This document shows, in pieces, positions 1 to 8,466 of a stretch of 64,000 nucleotides of DNA. The notes beneath the pieces are model-generated. The model saw only the letters and a list, made by a program, of their open reading frames with translations. It was not told the DNA's origin and made no database searches. Both the position numbers and the translations under genes were made by a program. This DNA comes from Nonomuraea jabiensis. GTDB lineage: Bacteria; Actinomycetota; Actinomycetes; Streptosporangiales; Streptosporangiaceae. Every line of letters starts with the position of its first letter. The first letter of the stretch is position 1. The stretch lies in NCBI RefSeq assembly GCF_014204795.1, contig NZ_JACHMB010000001.1, forward strand, positions 10,056,501 through 10,120,500. Reading direction: 5' to 3'.

Positions 1-208
1 GGCTGATCACCGCCACCCGGTCGCCTTCGTGCGTGCCGAGCGCGTCCAGCCCGGCCTGCCACGCCCGTACCCGCTCGCCCAGCCGCCCGTACGTGGACGC
101 CGCCACGGGCGGTGCGGGCTGATCGGGCTCGTCGATCACTCCGGGGCTGCCCGCGAACCCCAGCTCCGCCCGGTCCAGAAAGTCCGCAATCGTCATCGGA
201 ACCCGCAT
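1..208 (-). CDS. Acyl-CoA synthetase / AMP-dependent ligase, N-terminal part
   Basis: Only the first 69 codons are inside the window; the gene continues past its left edge. The translation begins MRVPMTIADFLDRAE and reaches a GDRVAVIS segment, which is the usual N-terminal pattern of ANL-superfamily acyl-CoA ligases (ATP-dependent activation of a carboxylic acid to its CoA thioester). The ATG at 208 was chosen because AGGAGAG lies just upstream; an in-frame ATG at 196 is an alternative. It is oriented like the TetR gene that follows it upstream, so the two could share a transcript. Substrate cannot be inferred from this fragment. Confidence 0.65.
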   Translation of the reverse strand, partial: MRVPMTIADFLDRAELGFAGSPGVIDEPDQPAPPVAASTYGRLGERVRAWQAGLDALGTHEGDRVAVIS

Positions 209-293
209 CGCTCTCCTGACTCTCGTACCGTTCGTTTCCGAGTATGAAGCTCCGTCATGCTTGTCCGCGGCGGATCATCGAGAGCTGCCGGCG

Positions 294-833
294 TCAGCGG
301 GTGAAAAGGGCCCGGTGCAGCATTTCGCGTACGCGTTTGTGACGGTTGTCGCGCTGGGCGGCGTCGCTGCCGGCCACGGCGCTCTCCCCCATGGAGATGG
401 CGAGCATCAGGTCGTCGACGTCGACCACGGGGTGGACGACGCCGGCCGCGCGCCCGGCATCCAGGAGAGGCTCGAAGCAGGCCGCGATGCGGTGGGCGTG
501 CTCGATGAACCACTGCAGGTCGGCGCTGGACAGGACCTGGGCGAGGCCGCGGTTGTCCAGTTGCATGTCCAGGACGAAGTCGAACAACTGGACCGCGCCG
601 TCGGGTTGCCCGCGCAGCCCGGCGGCGTGGTGCTCGATCTGGGCGACGTTGTCGGCGAAGACCGTGGCCGCGAGCTCCTCGCGGGTGGCGAAGTTGCGGT
701 AGATCGTGGTGCGGCTCACCCCGGCGTCCCGGGCGATCTCCTCCAGCGCGACGTCGTGGCCGTGTTCGGCGAACATCCGCCGCGCCGCGGCGAGCAGCCG
801 GTCCCGGTTGCGGACGGCGTCCTTCCGTGTCAC
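294..833 (-). CDS. TetR-family transcriptional regulator
   Basis: Protein of 179 aa. The N-terminal DNA-binding domain is clear: helix 1 (RLLAAARRMFAEHG), a turn helix (ALEEIARDAGVS) and the recognition helix ending TTIYRNFATREEL. The rest is an all-alpha ligand-binding domain with no recognisable ligand signature. The GTG at 833 has AGGAAAG about 9 nt upstream. The reading frame stays open to 968, but that extension would run through two palindromic operator-like sites and is not credible. It is divergent from the SDR gene at 997, and the twin palindromes between them are the likely binding sites for repression of itself and the SDR. Confidence 0.88.
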   Translation of the reverse strand: MTRKDAVRNRDRLLAAARRMFAEHGHDVALEEIARDAGVSRTTIYRNFATREELAATVFADNVAQIEHHAAGLRGQPDGAVQLFDFVLDMQLDNRGLAQVLSSADLQWFIEHAHRIAACFEPLLDAGRAAGVVHPVVDVDDLMLAISMGESAVAGSDAAQRDNRHKRVREMLHRALFTR

Positions 834-875
834 TGGCACCCGCTTTCCTGCACGGTCCAACCCTAACTTGCCACG

Positions 876-930
876 AACCGTACATGATTGTACGTTTAGC
901 GCCGACGGAAACGTACACCTATGTACGTTT
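876..930. promoter_or_regulatory. Twin palindromic operators between tetR and SDR
   Basis: Two copies of the palindrome CGTACA-N4-TGTACG lie at 879-894 and 912-927. The second has 9-bp perfect arms (909-930, AAACGTACA and TGTACGTTT). The first has the same arms with one mismatch (876-897). Their centres are 33 bp apart, about three helical turns, so two dimers would sit on the same DNA face. They lie between the divergent TetR and SDR genes, which fits a TetR-family operator pair controlling both promoters. Confidence 0.75.
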
Positions 931-996
931 TGCTGAGCGGGTGCCGGGCGGCCATGGGATCGCCCCACCGGCCTTCATCGCCGATCGGAGCGGACA

Positions 997-1770
997 ATGC
1001 GTGGTTTGAAGGACAAGGCGATCATCGTGGCCGGCGGGGCGACCGGCATCGGCGCGGCGACCGCGATCAGGCTCGCGGAGGAAGGCGCCGGCGTCGTCGT
1101 CGGCGACATCAACCTCTCCGGCGCGCAGGCCACCACCACCAGGATCACCGAGGCCGGCGGTTCGGCCGTCGCGGTCCACTTCGACCTCGCCGACGAGGAC
1201 TCCGTCAACGCGCTGGCCGCCAGGACCGTCGAGGAGTTCGGCGCCGTGCACGGCCTGTTCAACGTCGGCGCCGACCTGTCGCCGGGCACCCTCGGGCGTG
1301 ACAAGTCGCTGCTGGACACCGACCTGGACGTGTGGGAGCGGACTCTGGACGTCAACGTCCTGGGTTACGTCCGCACCGCTCGCGCCGTCCTGCCGCACCT
1401 GCTGGCCGACGGCGGCGGCAGCATCGTCAACTGCTCCTCCGGCGCCGCGATCAGTGCCAGCGACCGCAAGCGCCCCGCCTACGGGGCGTCGAAGTCAGCG
1501 GTCAACGCGCTGACCCGGCACATCGCCGGGCGCTTCGGCCCCGAGGGCGTGCGCTGCAACGGAGTGATGCCCGGCCTGGTCATGGGCGAGACGCAGGCGG
1601 CGCAGAACGACGTCCAGCTCCAGAAGATGTTCCTGGAGCACGTCCCCACCACCCGGCTGGGCCGCCCGAGCGACCTGGCCGCGGTCGTGGCCTTCCTGCT
1701 GTCCGACGACGCCGAATGGATCAACGGCCAGGTGTGGGCCATCGACGGCGGCGCGAACATGCGCGCCTGA
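997..1770 (+). CDS. Short-chain dehydrogenase/reductase (SDR)
   Basis: Classical SDR of 257 aa that would oxidise or reduce an alcohol/ketone with NAD(P)(H). Visible motifs: the cofactor glycine motif GGATGIG at residues 13-19, N89 in FNVGAD where most family members have NNAG, the catalytic Ser in NCSSGA (147-148) and the YxxxK pair Y162/K166. An acidic residue after beta-2 (VVVGDINL) suggests NAD preference. The C-terminus has the usual GQVWAIDGG sequence. It is divergent from the TetR gene and is its probable target. Substrate unknown. Confidence 0.9.
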   Translation: MRGLKDKAIIVAGGATGIGAATAIRLAEEGAGVVVGDINLSGAQATTTRITEAGGSAVAVHFDLADEDSVNALAARTVEEFGAVHGLFNVGADLSPGTLGRDKSLLDTDLDVWERTLDVNVLGYVRTARAVLPHLLADGGGSIVNCSSGAAISASDRKRPAYGASKSAVNALTRHIAGRFGPEGVRCNGVMPGLVMGETQAAQNDVQLQKMFLEHVPTTRLGRPSDLAAVVAFLLSDDAEWINGQVWAIDGGANMRA

Positions 1771-1804
1771 CCCTGGGGGTGGGCCGACGCCTCAGCCCCC
1801 GGGA

Positions 1805-2165
1805 TCAACGTGCGGTGGCCATCAGCGGCGTGTCGTCGAAGACCACGGCTACCTTGAGCCTCGTCCCCGCCTTGATCGCCTCCGGAAGGGTGACGCTGCC
1901 CCGCTGAGCCTGGTCGAAGGAGACCGAGCCGAGGTCCGTGACCCTCCCGCCGGCCGTGAACGCGGGGAGCGCCGCTCGGGCGTCAGGTCGCCGAGGGCTG
2001 GCGCCCGCTGAACGAGCCGCCACTCCTGCGAGCCGTCCCCGGCCGCGTTCTGCAGGGTCGGCGCGGCCCCAGGGGACGCGCCGGTCAGGTACACGGCGCG
2101 GTTCCTGACCGCCTGGAGCCTGAAGAAGCCGTCGCCGGCGTCGACGAGGTTCCGGCTTCGCCCGC
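1805..2165 (-). pseudogene. Remnant of a secreted glycosidase-like protein with ricin-type lectin domain
   Basis: Read on the minus strand, two frames give convincing protein text that a frameshift near 1990 separates. Upstream is a beta-trefoil-like piece (GDGFFRLQAVRNRAVYL ... GDGSQEWRLVQ). Downstream is a beta-sandwich-like tail ending VVFDDTPLMATAR before a stop at 1805. Nothing recognisable precedes it upstream. This looks like the decayed C-terminus of a carbohydrate-active enzyme with a ricin-B/CBM13-like domain. The family call rests on motif appearance alone. Confidence 0.45.
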
Positions 2166-2302
2166 CTCCGGTGCCCCAGCGGGCCAGCGGCTTTCAGCTC
2201 GGCCCCGAGGCGGGCGAGCTCGGCGTGGGCGCGGCCCTCCCGGTGACAGGCGGACCTGGCCGGGGCCACTGGAATGGCCGTGACGGTCTGACTTGACGCT
2301 GA

Positions 2303-2850
2303 TCAGCGAGAGGTCGCGCGCCCGCGTCCCGGGGTCCTCCGGGGCGGGGGCGCGGTCGAGGCGCGGACGACGAGCTCGACCGGATGGTCGGCCGCCGGTG
2401 GGAGGTCTTCGTGCGGCCGCTCGACGGCGTGGACGAGGAGCCGCAGTCCCCCCGTCGCGACGGCGTCGAACGGCTGGCGCGCCGGGGTGAGCGGAGGGCT
2501 CACGTACGCGGCGACGGGGATGTCGTCGAATCCGACCACGCTGACGTCGTCCGGCACCCGGCGACCGGCCTCCGTCAGCGCGCGGAGCACGCCGATGGCC
2601 ATGTCGTCGTTCGCGGCGAACACGGCGGTCACCTCGCCGTCGGAGGCGAGCCGGCGGCCTGCCGCGTACCCCGACGCGGCCGACCAGTCGCCCTCGACGA
2701 CAGGCGGTTCGCCGAGCCCGCGGGCCGCCAGCGCGGCACGCCACGCCGCGAGCCGCTCCCTGGCGGCATACCAGCGCTGCGGACCGGCGACGTGGTGGAC
2801 GGTCGCGTGCCCCAGGTCCAGCAGGTGCTCGGTGGCCGCGGGGAGCGCTC
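2303..2850 (-). pseudogene. LacI-family regulator, C-terminal fragment
   Basis: The minus strand encodes about 180 residues of a LacI/GalR effector-binding domain. Segments include VHHVAGPQRWYAARERLAAW, AVFAANDDMAIGVLRAL, GRRVPDDVSVVGFDDIPVAAYVSPPLT and the tail following PVELVVRAST. The N-terminal helix-turn-helix and first half of the periplasmic-binding fold are missing: the frame loses LacI character at about 2850, where a LanM-like fragment starts on the other strand. No start codon with a ribosome-binding site is present, so it is a dead fragment. It may once have regulated the neighbouring carbohydrate-enzyme remnant. Confidence 0.7.
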
Positions 2851-2856
2851 GAGGTC

Positions 2857-3600
2857 ATGGACAAGGCGGCCCGGCACCTGCTGAACAGCCGTACCGGGCC
2901 GAGCTGGTTCTCCGATTCCCTTCGAGACCACGCGGACCGCCCCATCTCGGGCTTCTCCCACGGCACGGGCGGCATGGGGTGGGCGCTGGGGCTGGCGGGC
3001 GAGCTGCTCGCGGAGGACGCCTACGTACGCGCGGGCATCGAGGCCATCCGCTACGAGCAGGAGAGCTTCGACCCGGGCACGGGAGCCTTCGCGGAGCTGC
3101 GCGACCATTCCGCGTTCGACCTCCCCGCCGACGCGCCGCCCACCACGTTCTGGTGCTACGGCGCGATGGGCATCGGCCTCAGCCGGGTGCTGGCCGCCCG
3201 ATGGCTGCCCGGGCCGCTCGCGCGGGCCGAGGTCGACGCGGCCCTGACGGTCACCAGGGCACACGGCTTCGGGCGCAGCCAGTGCCTGTGCCACGGCGAC
3301 TTCGGCAACCTCGAACTGCTCCTGCAGGCGGCCACGCTCAGGAACGATCCCGGGCTGCGCGCGGAGGCCGTCGGCCTGGCGCACGCCTCCGCCGCCCGGC
3401 GGGAGTGGGCGTGCGGCACGGTGAGCGAGGTCCAGGTGCCGGGCCTGATGACCGGACTGGCCGGCATCGGGTACGGCATGCTCCGCGCCGCCCGGCCGGA
3501 CCGCGTTCCCGCCGTGATCGCCCTGGAGCGTCCGGGCCACCCTCACCCCGTATCGGCACTCCCGCTGGCGCCCGACGCGGACACCAGCCCGGCGATGTAG
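2857..3600 (+). pseudogene. Lanthipeptide synthetase (LanM-type) C-terminal cyclase fragment
   Basis: The frame encodes the second half of a LanC-like cyclase domain. It shows GFSHGTGGMGWALGLAGEL, WCYGAMGIGLSR with the zinc-ligand Cys, CHGDFGNLELLLQA with the Cys-His zinc pair, and GLMTGLAGIGYGMLR, followed by a LanM-like tail (AARPDRVPAVIALERP). The dehydratase domain and the first half of the cyclase are absent, and no precursor peptide was found nearby. The frame runs on to a stop at 3598 that overlaps the 3' end of the convergent PKS gene by 58 nt. It is a truncated remnant and probably not functional. Confidence 0.7.
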
Positions 3601-6600
3601 TCGGAGACCGCGGCGACGGTCGGCTGCCGCCACAGCAGGGTGGTCGGCAGCGAGCACCGGAACCGTTTCTCCAGCCGCCGCCGGACCACCACCGTCAGCA
3701 CCGAGTCCAGCCCCTGCTCGACCAGCGGCCGGTACGGCGACAGGTCGGTGGGGGCCAGCCGCATCTCCTTGGCGATCTGCGCGCCGACCTCTTCCAGCAG
3801 GAACGCGCGCAGCTCCGCCGGCCCCAGGTCGGCGATCGACTCGGCGGGCCGCACCCCGTCGGCGCCGTTGTCCGCGGGGGTCGGCACGTCGATCACCGGG
3901 TAGCGCAGTCCCGACAGCCAGCCGACGACGGCGCCGGCCTCGTCGGTCACCCGTACCTGCACCGTGTCGGCGCGCTCGGGGTCGAGCCACACCTCGATGT
4001 CCACCGTGCCCGGCGGCTCTCCGACCGCCACCAGCCGATCGACGTGCGTCACCATGCGCAGCAGCGGGTCGCCGGGGAACGCGCTCGGCGCCACCGACAT
4101 CGCCGCGTCCAGGACGGGCGCCCACGTGGCGGCCGGCCCGCACCGTACCCGGGCACGCAGCGCGCCGTCGCCGCACAGCAGCTCCTCCACCTGCCAGTCG
4201 AACCCGGTCTCCGGTACGCCGACCGCGGCGAGCCGCTGTGCGACCAGCCCCGGGTCCACCGGCGCGAGCGGCCGGGCCGGTGGCGCGGGCGGCTGGCCCG
4301 GCGTGGCAGGCACCGTGGCGGTGGCGATCAGCTGCCAGGCGGCGTCCGGCTCGCCCGCCGCACGGGCGGCCAGCCGCAGTTCGGCTCCCTGCCGCACGAC
4401 CTGGACCTCGCGGCGGTCGGCGGTCAGCAGCGGCGCCGACATCGTCACCTCGCCGAGCAGCCGGCCTCCGGCGGCGGCGAAGAAGGTCGCCGCGAGCACC
4501 GCGGCCGGCACGATCTCCACGCCCTCGATGGCGTGGCTGCCGGGATAGGGCCGCGTCCGGTCGTCCACGGCGGTCCGCCAGAGCCGTACGTCGGTGCCGG
4601 CGAGATCGACGCCGTCGCCGAGCAGCGTGTGGGTGTCCGGGTCGTGGCCGCGGCCGGCGGTATCCGGGGCCGACGGCGTACGCCAGTGCCTGCGGTGCTG
4701 CCAGGGGTAGGAGGGGAGCACGACCGGACCGCCGGCCGGCTGCAGCCGCCGCCAGTCCACGTCGAGGCCGGCGCAGTGGGCCGCCGCGACACTGGCCGGC
4801 AGGGTGACCCGCGGGGAGCGGTTGCGCCGCAGCGACGCGCCGACGAAGACCTCCTCGTGCCCGGCCGCGCCCAGCGTCTCCAGCACCGAGTGGGTGACCA
4901 CCGGGTGCGGGGAGATCTCGACGAAGGCGCGGTATCCGTCGTCCGCGGCCGCCGCGACGGCATCGGCCAGGCGCACCGGCCGCCGCAGGTTGGCCGCCCA
5001 GTACGGGCCGGCGAAGTCATGGCTCGCCCGGGGATCGTCCAGCGCCGTCGAGTAGACGCGGATGCCGGGCGCGCCGGGCGCCAGGTCGGCCGCGGCGGCG
5101 GTCAGGTCGGCCAGCAGCGGATCCATCTGCGGCCCGTGGAAGGCCACGTCCGAGGCGACCCGGCGGGCCGGGATGCCCTGCTCGAGCCAGCCGGCCAGCA
5201 CCTCGGCGACGGCGTCCGGATCGCCGGAGACGACCGTCGAGCCGGGCGACGACGCGATCGCGGCGACCACGTCGGTACGCTCTCCCAGCAGCCGCGCCGC
5301 CTCGGCGAACGGCAGCTGCACCATGGCCATCGCGCCGCGGCCGGCGACCCGCCGCAGCAGCCGGGACCGCCGGCAGATCAGCCGGGCCCCGTCGAGGCGG
5401 CTCAGCGCCCCGGCCGTGACAGCGGCGGCGATCTCGCCGACCGAGTGGCCGATGACCGCGTGCGGGCGCACCCCGTACGCGCGCCACAGCTCGACGAGGC
5501 CGAGCTGCATCGCGAAGATCATGGTCTGGATCCGGTCCACCCCGGTCAGCTCGTCCTCGGTGAGCACCTTCCGCGGCGAGAAGCCGATCTCGGCGGCGAA
5601 CACCGGCTCCAGCTCGTCGATCACCGCGGCGAACGCCGGCTCGGTCTCCAGCAGCTCCCGGCCCATGCCGGCCCACTGCGAGCCATGCCCGGAGAACACG
5701 AACACCGGGCCGGGACCGGGGTCGATGAGCACCAGCCCGGTGGTCACGGCCTCGTGCGGGGTGCCGGCCGCCAGGGCGCGCAGCCGCTCGGCCAGCGCGG
5801 CCGGATCCTGCGCCGCCACCACCGCCCGGTGCGGCAGGTGGGCCCGGCGCAGCGCGAGCGTGTGCCCGACGTCGGCCGCCGGCAGGCTACCCGCGACGCC
5901 GGCGAGGTTGCCGGCGGCCTGCCGCAGCGCCGCCTTCGTCGCGGCGGACACCGGGAACAGCCGGCCCGCGGCCCCTTCGGCGCGCGGTCCCGCGGCCCAC
6001 TCGGCGGACGGCTCTGCGGCCCTTTCGGCGGATGCCGCTGCGGTCCCTTCGGGGGACGGCCGGGACGGTGGGGCCTCTTCGAGGACGACGTGGGCGACGG
6101 TGCCGCCGTAGCCGAAGGCGGAGACCGCGGCCCGGCGCGGGTGCTCGGAGCCGGGCCACGGCGTCGGCGCGCCGACCACCCGCAGCCCGGCACCCTCCCA
6201 GTCGACGGCCGGCGTGGGCGTGTCGAGCCGGCTCGGCGGGATCTGGCCGCGTTCGAGCGCCAGCACGGCCTTGACCAGGCCGGCGATGCCGGCGGCGCCT
6301 TCGAGGTGACCGATGTTGGATTTGGCCGAGCCGATCAGGCACGGCTGCTCCGGCGGCCTGCCCGCCCCGTACACGGCGCTCAGCGCGCCGGCTTCGAGGG
6401 GGTCGCCGACCGCGGTGCCGGTGCCGTGCGCCTCGACGTAGCCGACCGTGCCCGGCTCGACGCCCGCCTGCCGCAGCGCGCGGCGCATGACGTGCTCCTG
6501 CGCCTGCCCGCACGGCGCCATGATGCCCGCGGTGCGTCCGTCCTGGTTGACCGCGCTGCCGCGGATGGTCGCGAGGATGCGGTCCCCGTCGCGTACGGCG

Positions 6601-7361
6601 TCGGCGAGCCGCTTGAGCACCACGACCGCCGCGCCCTCGCCCCGCCCGTACCCGTCGGCGGCGGCGTCGAACGACTTGCTGCGCCCGTCCGGCGCGAGGG
6701 TGCCCGCGGCGTCCAGGGTGAGCGTCTCGCCCGGCGACAGGATGAGGTTGACCCCGCCGGCCAGCGCCACGTCGGTCTCGCCGGCCCGCAGGCCCTGCAC
6801 GGCCAGGTGGACGGCGACCAGCGACGCCGAGCACGCCGTGTCCACCGCCAGGCTCGGGCCGCGCAGGTCGAGCGCGTACGACACGCGGTTGGCCACCGCG
6901 CAGCCGGCGGCGCCGATCCCGGTCCACGCCTCGATGTCGGGCAGGTCCTCCAGCAGCCGATGCCCGTAGTCGCCGGTGCAGACGCCCACGTACACGCCCG
7001 CGTCCGTGCCGGCCAGCGCGTCCGGCGACACCCCGGCGTGTTCCAGCGCCTCCCACGCGGTCTCCATCACGAGACGCTGCTGCGGGTCCATCAGCTCCGC
7101 CTCGCGCGGCGAGAGCCCGAAGAACTCCGCGTCGAAGTCGGCCACCCCGTCCAGGAAGCTGCCGTGCGCGAGGGTGCGGCGCACGGCGGCCGCGTACGAC
7201 GGGCCGCGCTCGGCGTAGTCGCGCCAGCGGTCGGCGGGCGCCGGTCCGCTGGCGTCCCGTCCCTCGCAGAGCAGGTTCCAGTACTCCTCCGCCGAGCCGA
7301 CGCCGCCAGGCAGGCGGCAGCCGATCCCGATCAGCGCGATCATCTCGACCGGTCGATCCAT
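3543..7361 (-). CDS. Iterative type I PKS (KS-AT-DH/TH-ACP), orsellinic-acid-synthase type
   Basis: Single-module PKS of 1272 aa. KS, about 7-430: active Cys in DTACSAS (C177), His in EAHGTGT (H312) and NIGH (H352). AT, about 550-850: GHSVGE with S640, and VAFHGPQ near 742, a malonyl-type pattern. DH-like double hotdog, about 905-1155: HxxxGxxxxP (H943-P952) and a candidate Asp in LDAAMS (D1085). ACP, about 1185-1265: GLDS (S1220). There is no KR, ER or thioesterase. This order matches bacterial orsellinate synthases such as AviM and CalO5 rather than 6-MSA synthases, which carry a KR. The ATG at 7361 overlaps the stop of the upstream KASIII gene (TGATG), so translation is coupled. The product orsellinate, or a related tetraketide aromatic acid, is an inference. 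Confidence 0.88.
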   Translation of the reverse strand: MDRPVEMIALIGIGCRLPGGVGSAEEYWNLLCEGRDASGPAPADRWRDYAERGPSYAAAVRRTLAHGSFLDGVADFDAEFFGLSPREAELMDPQQRLVMETAWEALEHAGVSPDALAGTDAGVYVGVCTGDYGHRLLEDLPDIEAWTGIGAAGCAVANRVSYALDLRGPSLAVDTACSASLVAVHLAVQGLRAGETDVALAGGVNLILSPGETLTLDAAGTLAPDGRSKSFDAAADGYGRGEGAAVVVLKRLADAVRDGDRILATIRGSAVNQDGRTAGIMAPCGQAQEHVMRRALRQAGVEPGTVGYVEAHGTGTAVGDPLEAGALSAVYGAGRPPEQPCLIGSAKSNIGHLEGAAGIAGLVKAVLALERGQIPPSRLDTPTPAVDWEGAGLRVVGAPTPWPGSEHPRRAAVSAFGYGGTVAHVVLEEAPPSRPSPEGTAAASAERAAEPSAEWAAGPRAEGAAGRLFPVSAATKAALRQAAGNLAGVAGSLPAADVGHTLALRRAHLPHRAVVAAQDPAALAERLRALAAGTPHEAVTTGLVLIDPGPGPVFVFSGHGSQWAGMGRELLETEPAFAAVIDELEPVFAAEIGFSPRKVLTEDELTGVDRIQTMIFAMQLGLVELWRAYGVRPHAVIGHSVGEIAAAVTAGALSRLDGARLICRRSRLLRRVAGRGAMAMVQLPFAEAARLLGERTDVVAAIASSPGSTVVSGDPDAVAEVLAGWLEQGIPARRVASDVAFHGPQMDPLLADLTAAAADLAPGAPGIRVYSTALDDPRASHDFAGPYWAANLRRPVRLADAVAAAADDGYRAFVEISPHPVVTHSVLETLGAAGHEEVFVGASLRRNRSPRVTLPASVAAAHCAGLDVDWRRLQPAGGPVVLPSYPWQHRRHWRTPSAPDTAGRGHDPDTHTLLGDGVDLAGTDVRLWRTAVDDRTRPYPGSHAIEGVEIVPAAVLAATFFAAAGGRLLGEVTMSAPLLTADRREVQVVRQGAELRLAARAAGEPDAAWQLIATATVPATPGQPPAPPARPLAPVDPGLVAQRLAAVGVPETGFDWQVEELLCGDGALRARVRCGPAATWAPVLDAAMSVAPSAFPGDPLLRMVTHVDRLVAVGEPPGTVDIEVWLDPERADTVQVRVTDEAGAVVGWLSGLRYPVIDVPTPADNGADGVRPAESIADLGPAELRAFLLEEVGAQIAKEMRLAPTDLSPYRPLVEQGLDSVLTVVVRRRLEKRFRCSLPTTLLWRQPTVAAVSDYIAGLVSASGASGSADTG

Positions 7362-8419
7362 CACACCTCACCCCGTATCCGCGCCCACACGGGCGACTCG
7401 AGAATCTCCACGACGGCGCCCGAGATCGTCACGCCCGGCCCGAAGCCGAACATCAGCAGGTGGTCGCCGGGTTCGAGGGCGTGGGCGCGGACCAGGTGCT
7501 CCAGCGCGAGGATCTGGTCGCTGGCCCCGCAGTGGCCGATGGTCCGGCCGAAGTCCCAGGCCGACCGGGACGCCGGGATGCCCAGCCGATGCTCGCAGAT
7601 CTGGTCGGCGATCTCCTGGGAGGTGTTCATGCACGCCACCCGGGTCACGTCCGCCGCCTTGATCCCGGCCTCCGACAGGGCGCGGTCGATCACTTCGGCC
7701 ATCCGCTCGTCCAGGGTCACGAGGACCCCGGTCCCGTCGCCCTCGACGACCGCGCGCCGCCGGAACACGTCGTTGTGCGCCGCGAAGTCCACCGTGCGGC
7801 CCTCGGTGACGCCGGGCGGGAACAGCGGCTCGGCGCAGCGGTGCATCTCCTCGGCCTCCGACACCGACATCGTGCACACCGACGCCAGCCGGGCGAACCC
7901 CGGCTCGGTGTCGAGCACGAGGGCGCTGCCCGCGTCACCGGCGACGGCCGCGGGCAGCATCCGCCACCGGTCGACGAGCGGGGTGCCGTAGTTGTCGGCG
8001 GCGACCAGCAGCGCCGCCTGGCGGCCGGGGGCCGCGCGCAGGTAGCTCGCGGCCAGCTCCAGGGCGGCGAACATGCCGTTGCAGCCCTGCTTGAGCTGGG
8101 TGGACAGGACGCCGTCGCCGACCAGGTGGCGTTGCACGTACGCCTGGGGCGGCCAGCCCTCCGGGCCCTGGTGCCAGGTCGAGACGTACAGCAGCAGGTC
8201 CAGCTCGGTGGGGGAACGCCCGCTGCGGGCCACCGCGCTCCGCGCCGCCCGTAACGCCATCTCCGGCGGCGGCACATCACCGGCCACCGCGACCGCGGCG
8301 AGCCGGTGCAGCTCGACCTCCTCGGCCGGGTACCACCCCGCCGCCACGGCATGCTCCACGCTCACCGTGGCAGGCAGGTACGACCCGACCCCGCTGATGT
8401 ACATGTCCGCCGTCTCCAT
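7361..8419 (-). CDS. KASIII-like acyltransferase A
   Basis: Protein of 352 aa with a FabH/thiolase fold. The nucleophile is C113 in LKQGCNGMF, but the usual PHQAN histidine segment reads VACMNTSQ (261-268), so the normal catalytic His is missing. The Asn motif is replaced by GHCGASDQ (295-302). In pathways with a type I aromatic-acid PKS (chlorothricin, avilamycin, polyketomycin), such proteins move the finished aryl group from the PKS to a carrier or acceptor; that role is inferred here. It lies directly upstream of the PKS and is translationally coupled to it. GGGAGG stands 4 nt before the ATG. Confidence 0.85.
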   Translation of the reverse strand: METADMYISGVGSYLPATVSVEHAVAAGWYPAEEVELHRLAAVAVAGDVPPPEMALRAARSAVARSGRSPTELDLLLYVSTWHQGPEGWPPQAYVQRHLVGDGVLSTQLKQGCNGMFAALELAASYLRAAPGRQAALLVAADNYGTPLVDRWRMLPAAVAGDAGSALVLDTEPGFARLASVCTMSVSEAEEMHRCAEPLFPPGVTEGRTVDFAAHNDVFRRRAVVEGDGTGVLVTLDERMAEVIDRALSEAGIKAADVTRVACMNTSQEIADQICEHRLGIPASRSAWDFGRTIGHCGASDQILALEHLVRAHALEPGDHLLMFGFGPGVTISGAVVEILESPVWARIRGEV

Positions 8420-8466
8420 GCCGCCTCCCGGGCTGGTCGAACTCGGTCGTCGATGCGGGCGCCCGC

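Noticed and set aside
2857..3600. A functional lanthipeptide pathway
   Set aside because: Only the C-terminal half of the cyclase domain remains, and no precursor peptide, protease or dehydratase is nearby.
2487..7991. A very long open frame on the plus strand across the PKS and KASIII region
   Set aside because: It is antisense to genes with clear catalytic motifs, is rich in Arg, Gly and Pro in the manner of GC-rich shadow frames, and has no domain signature.
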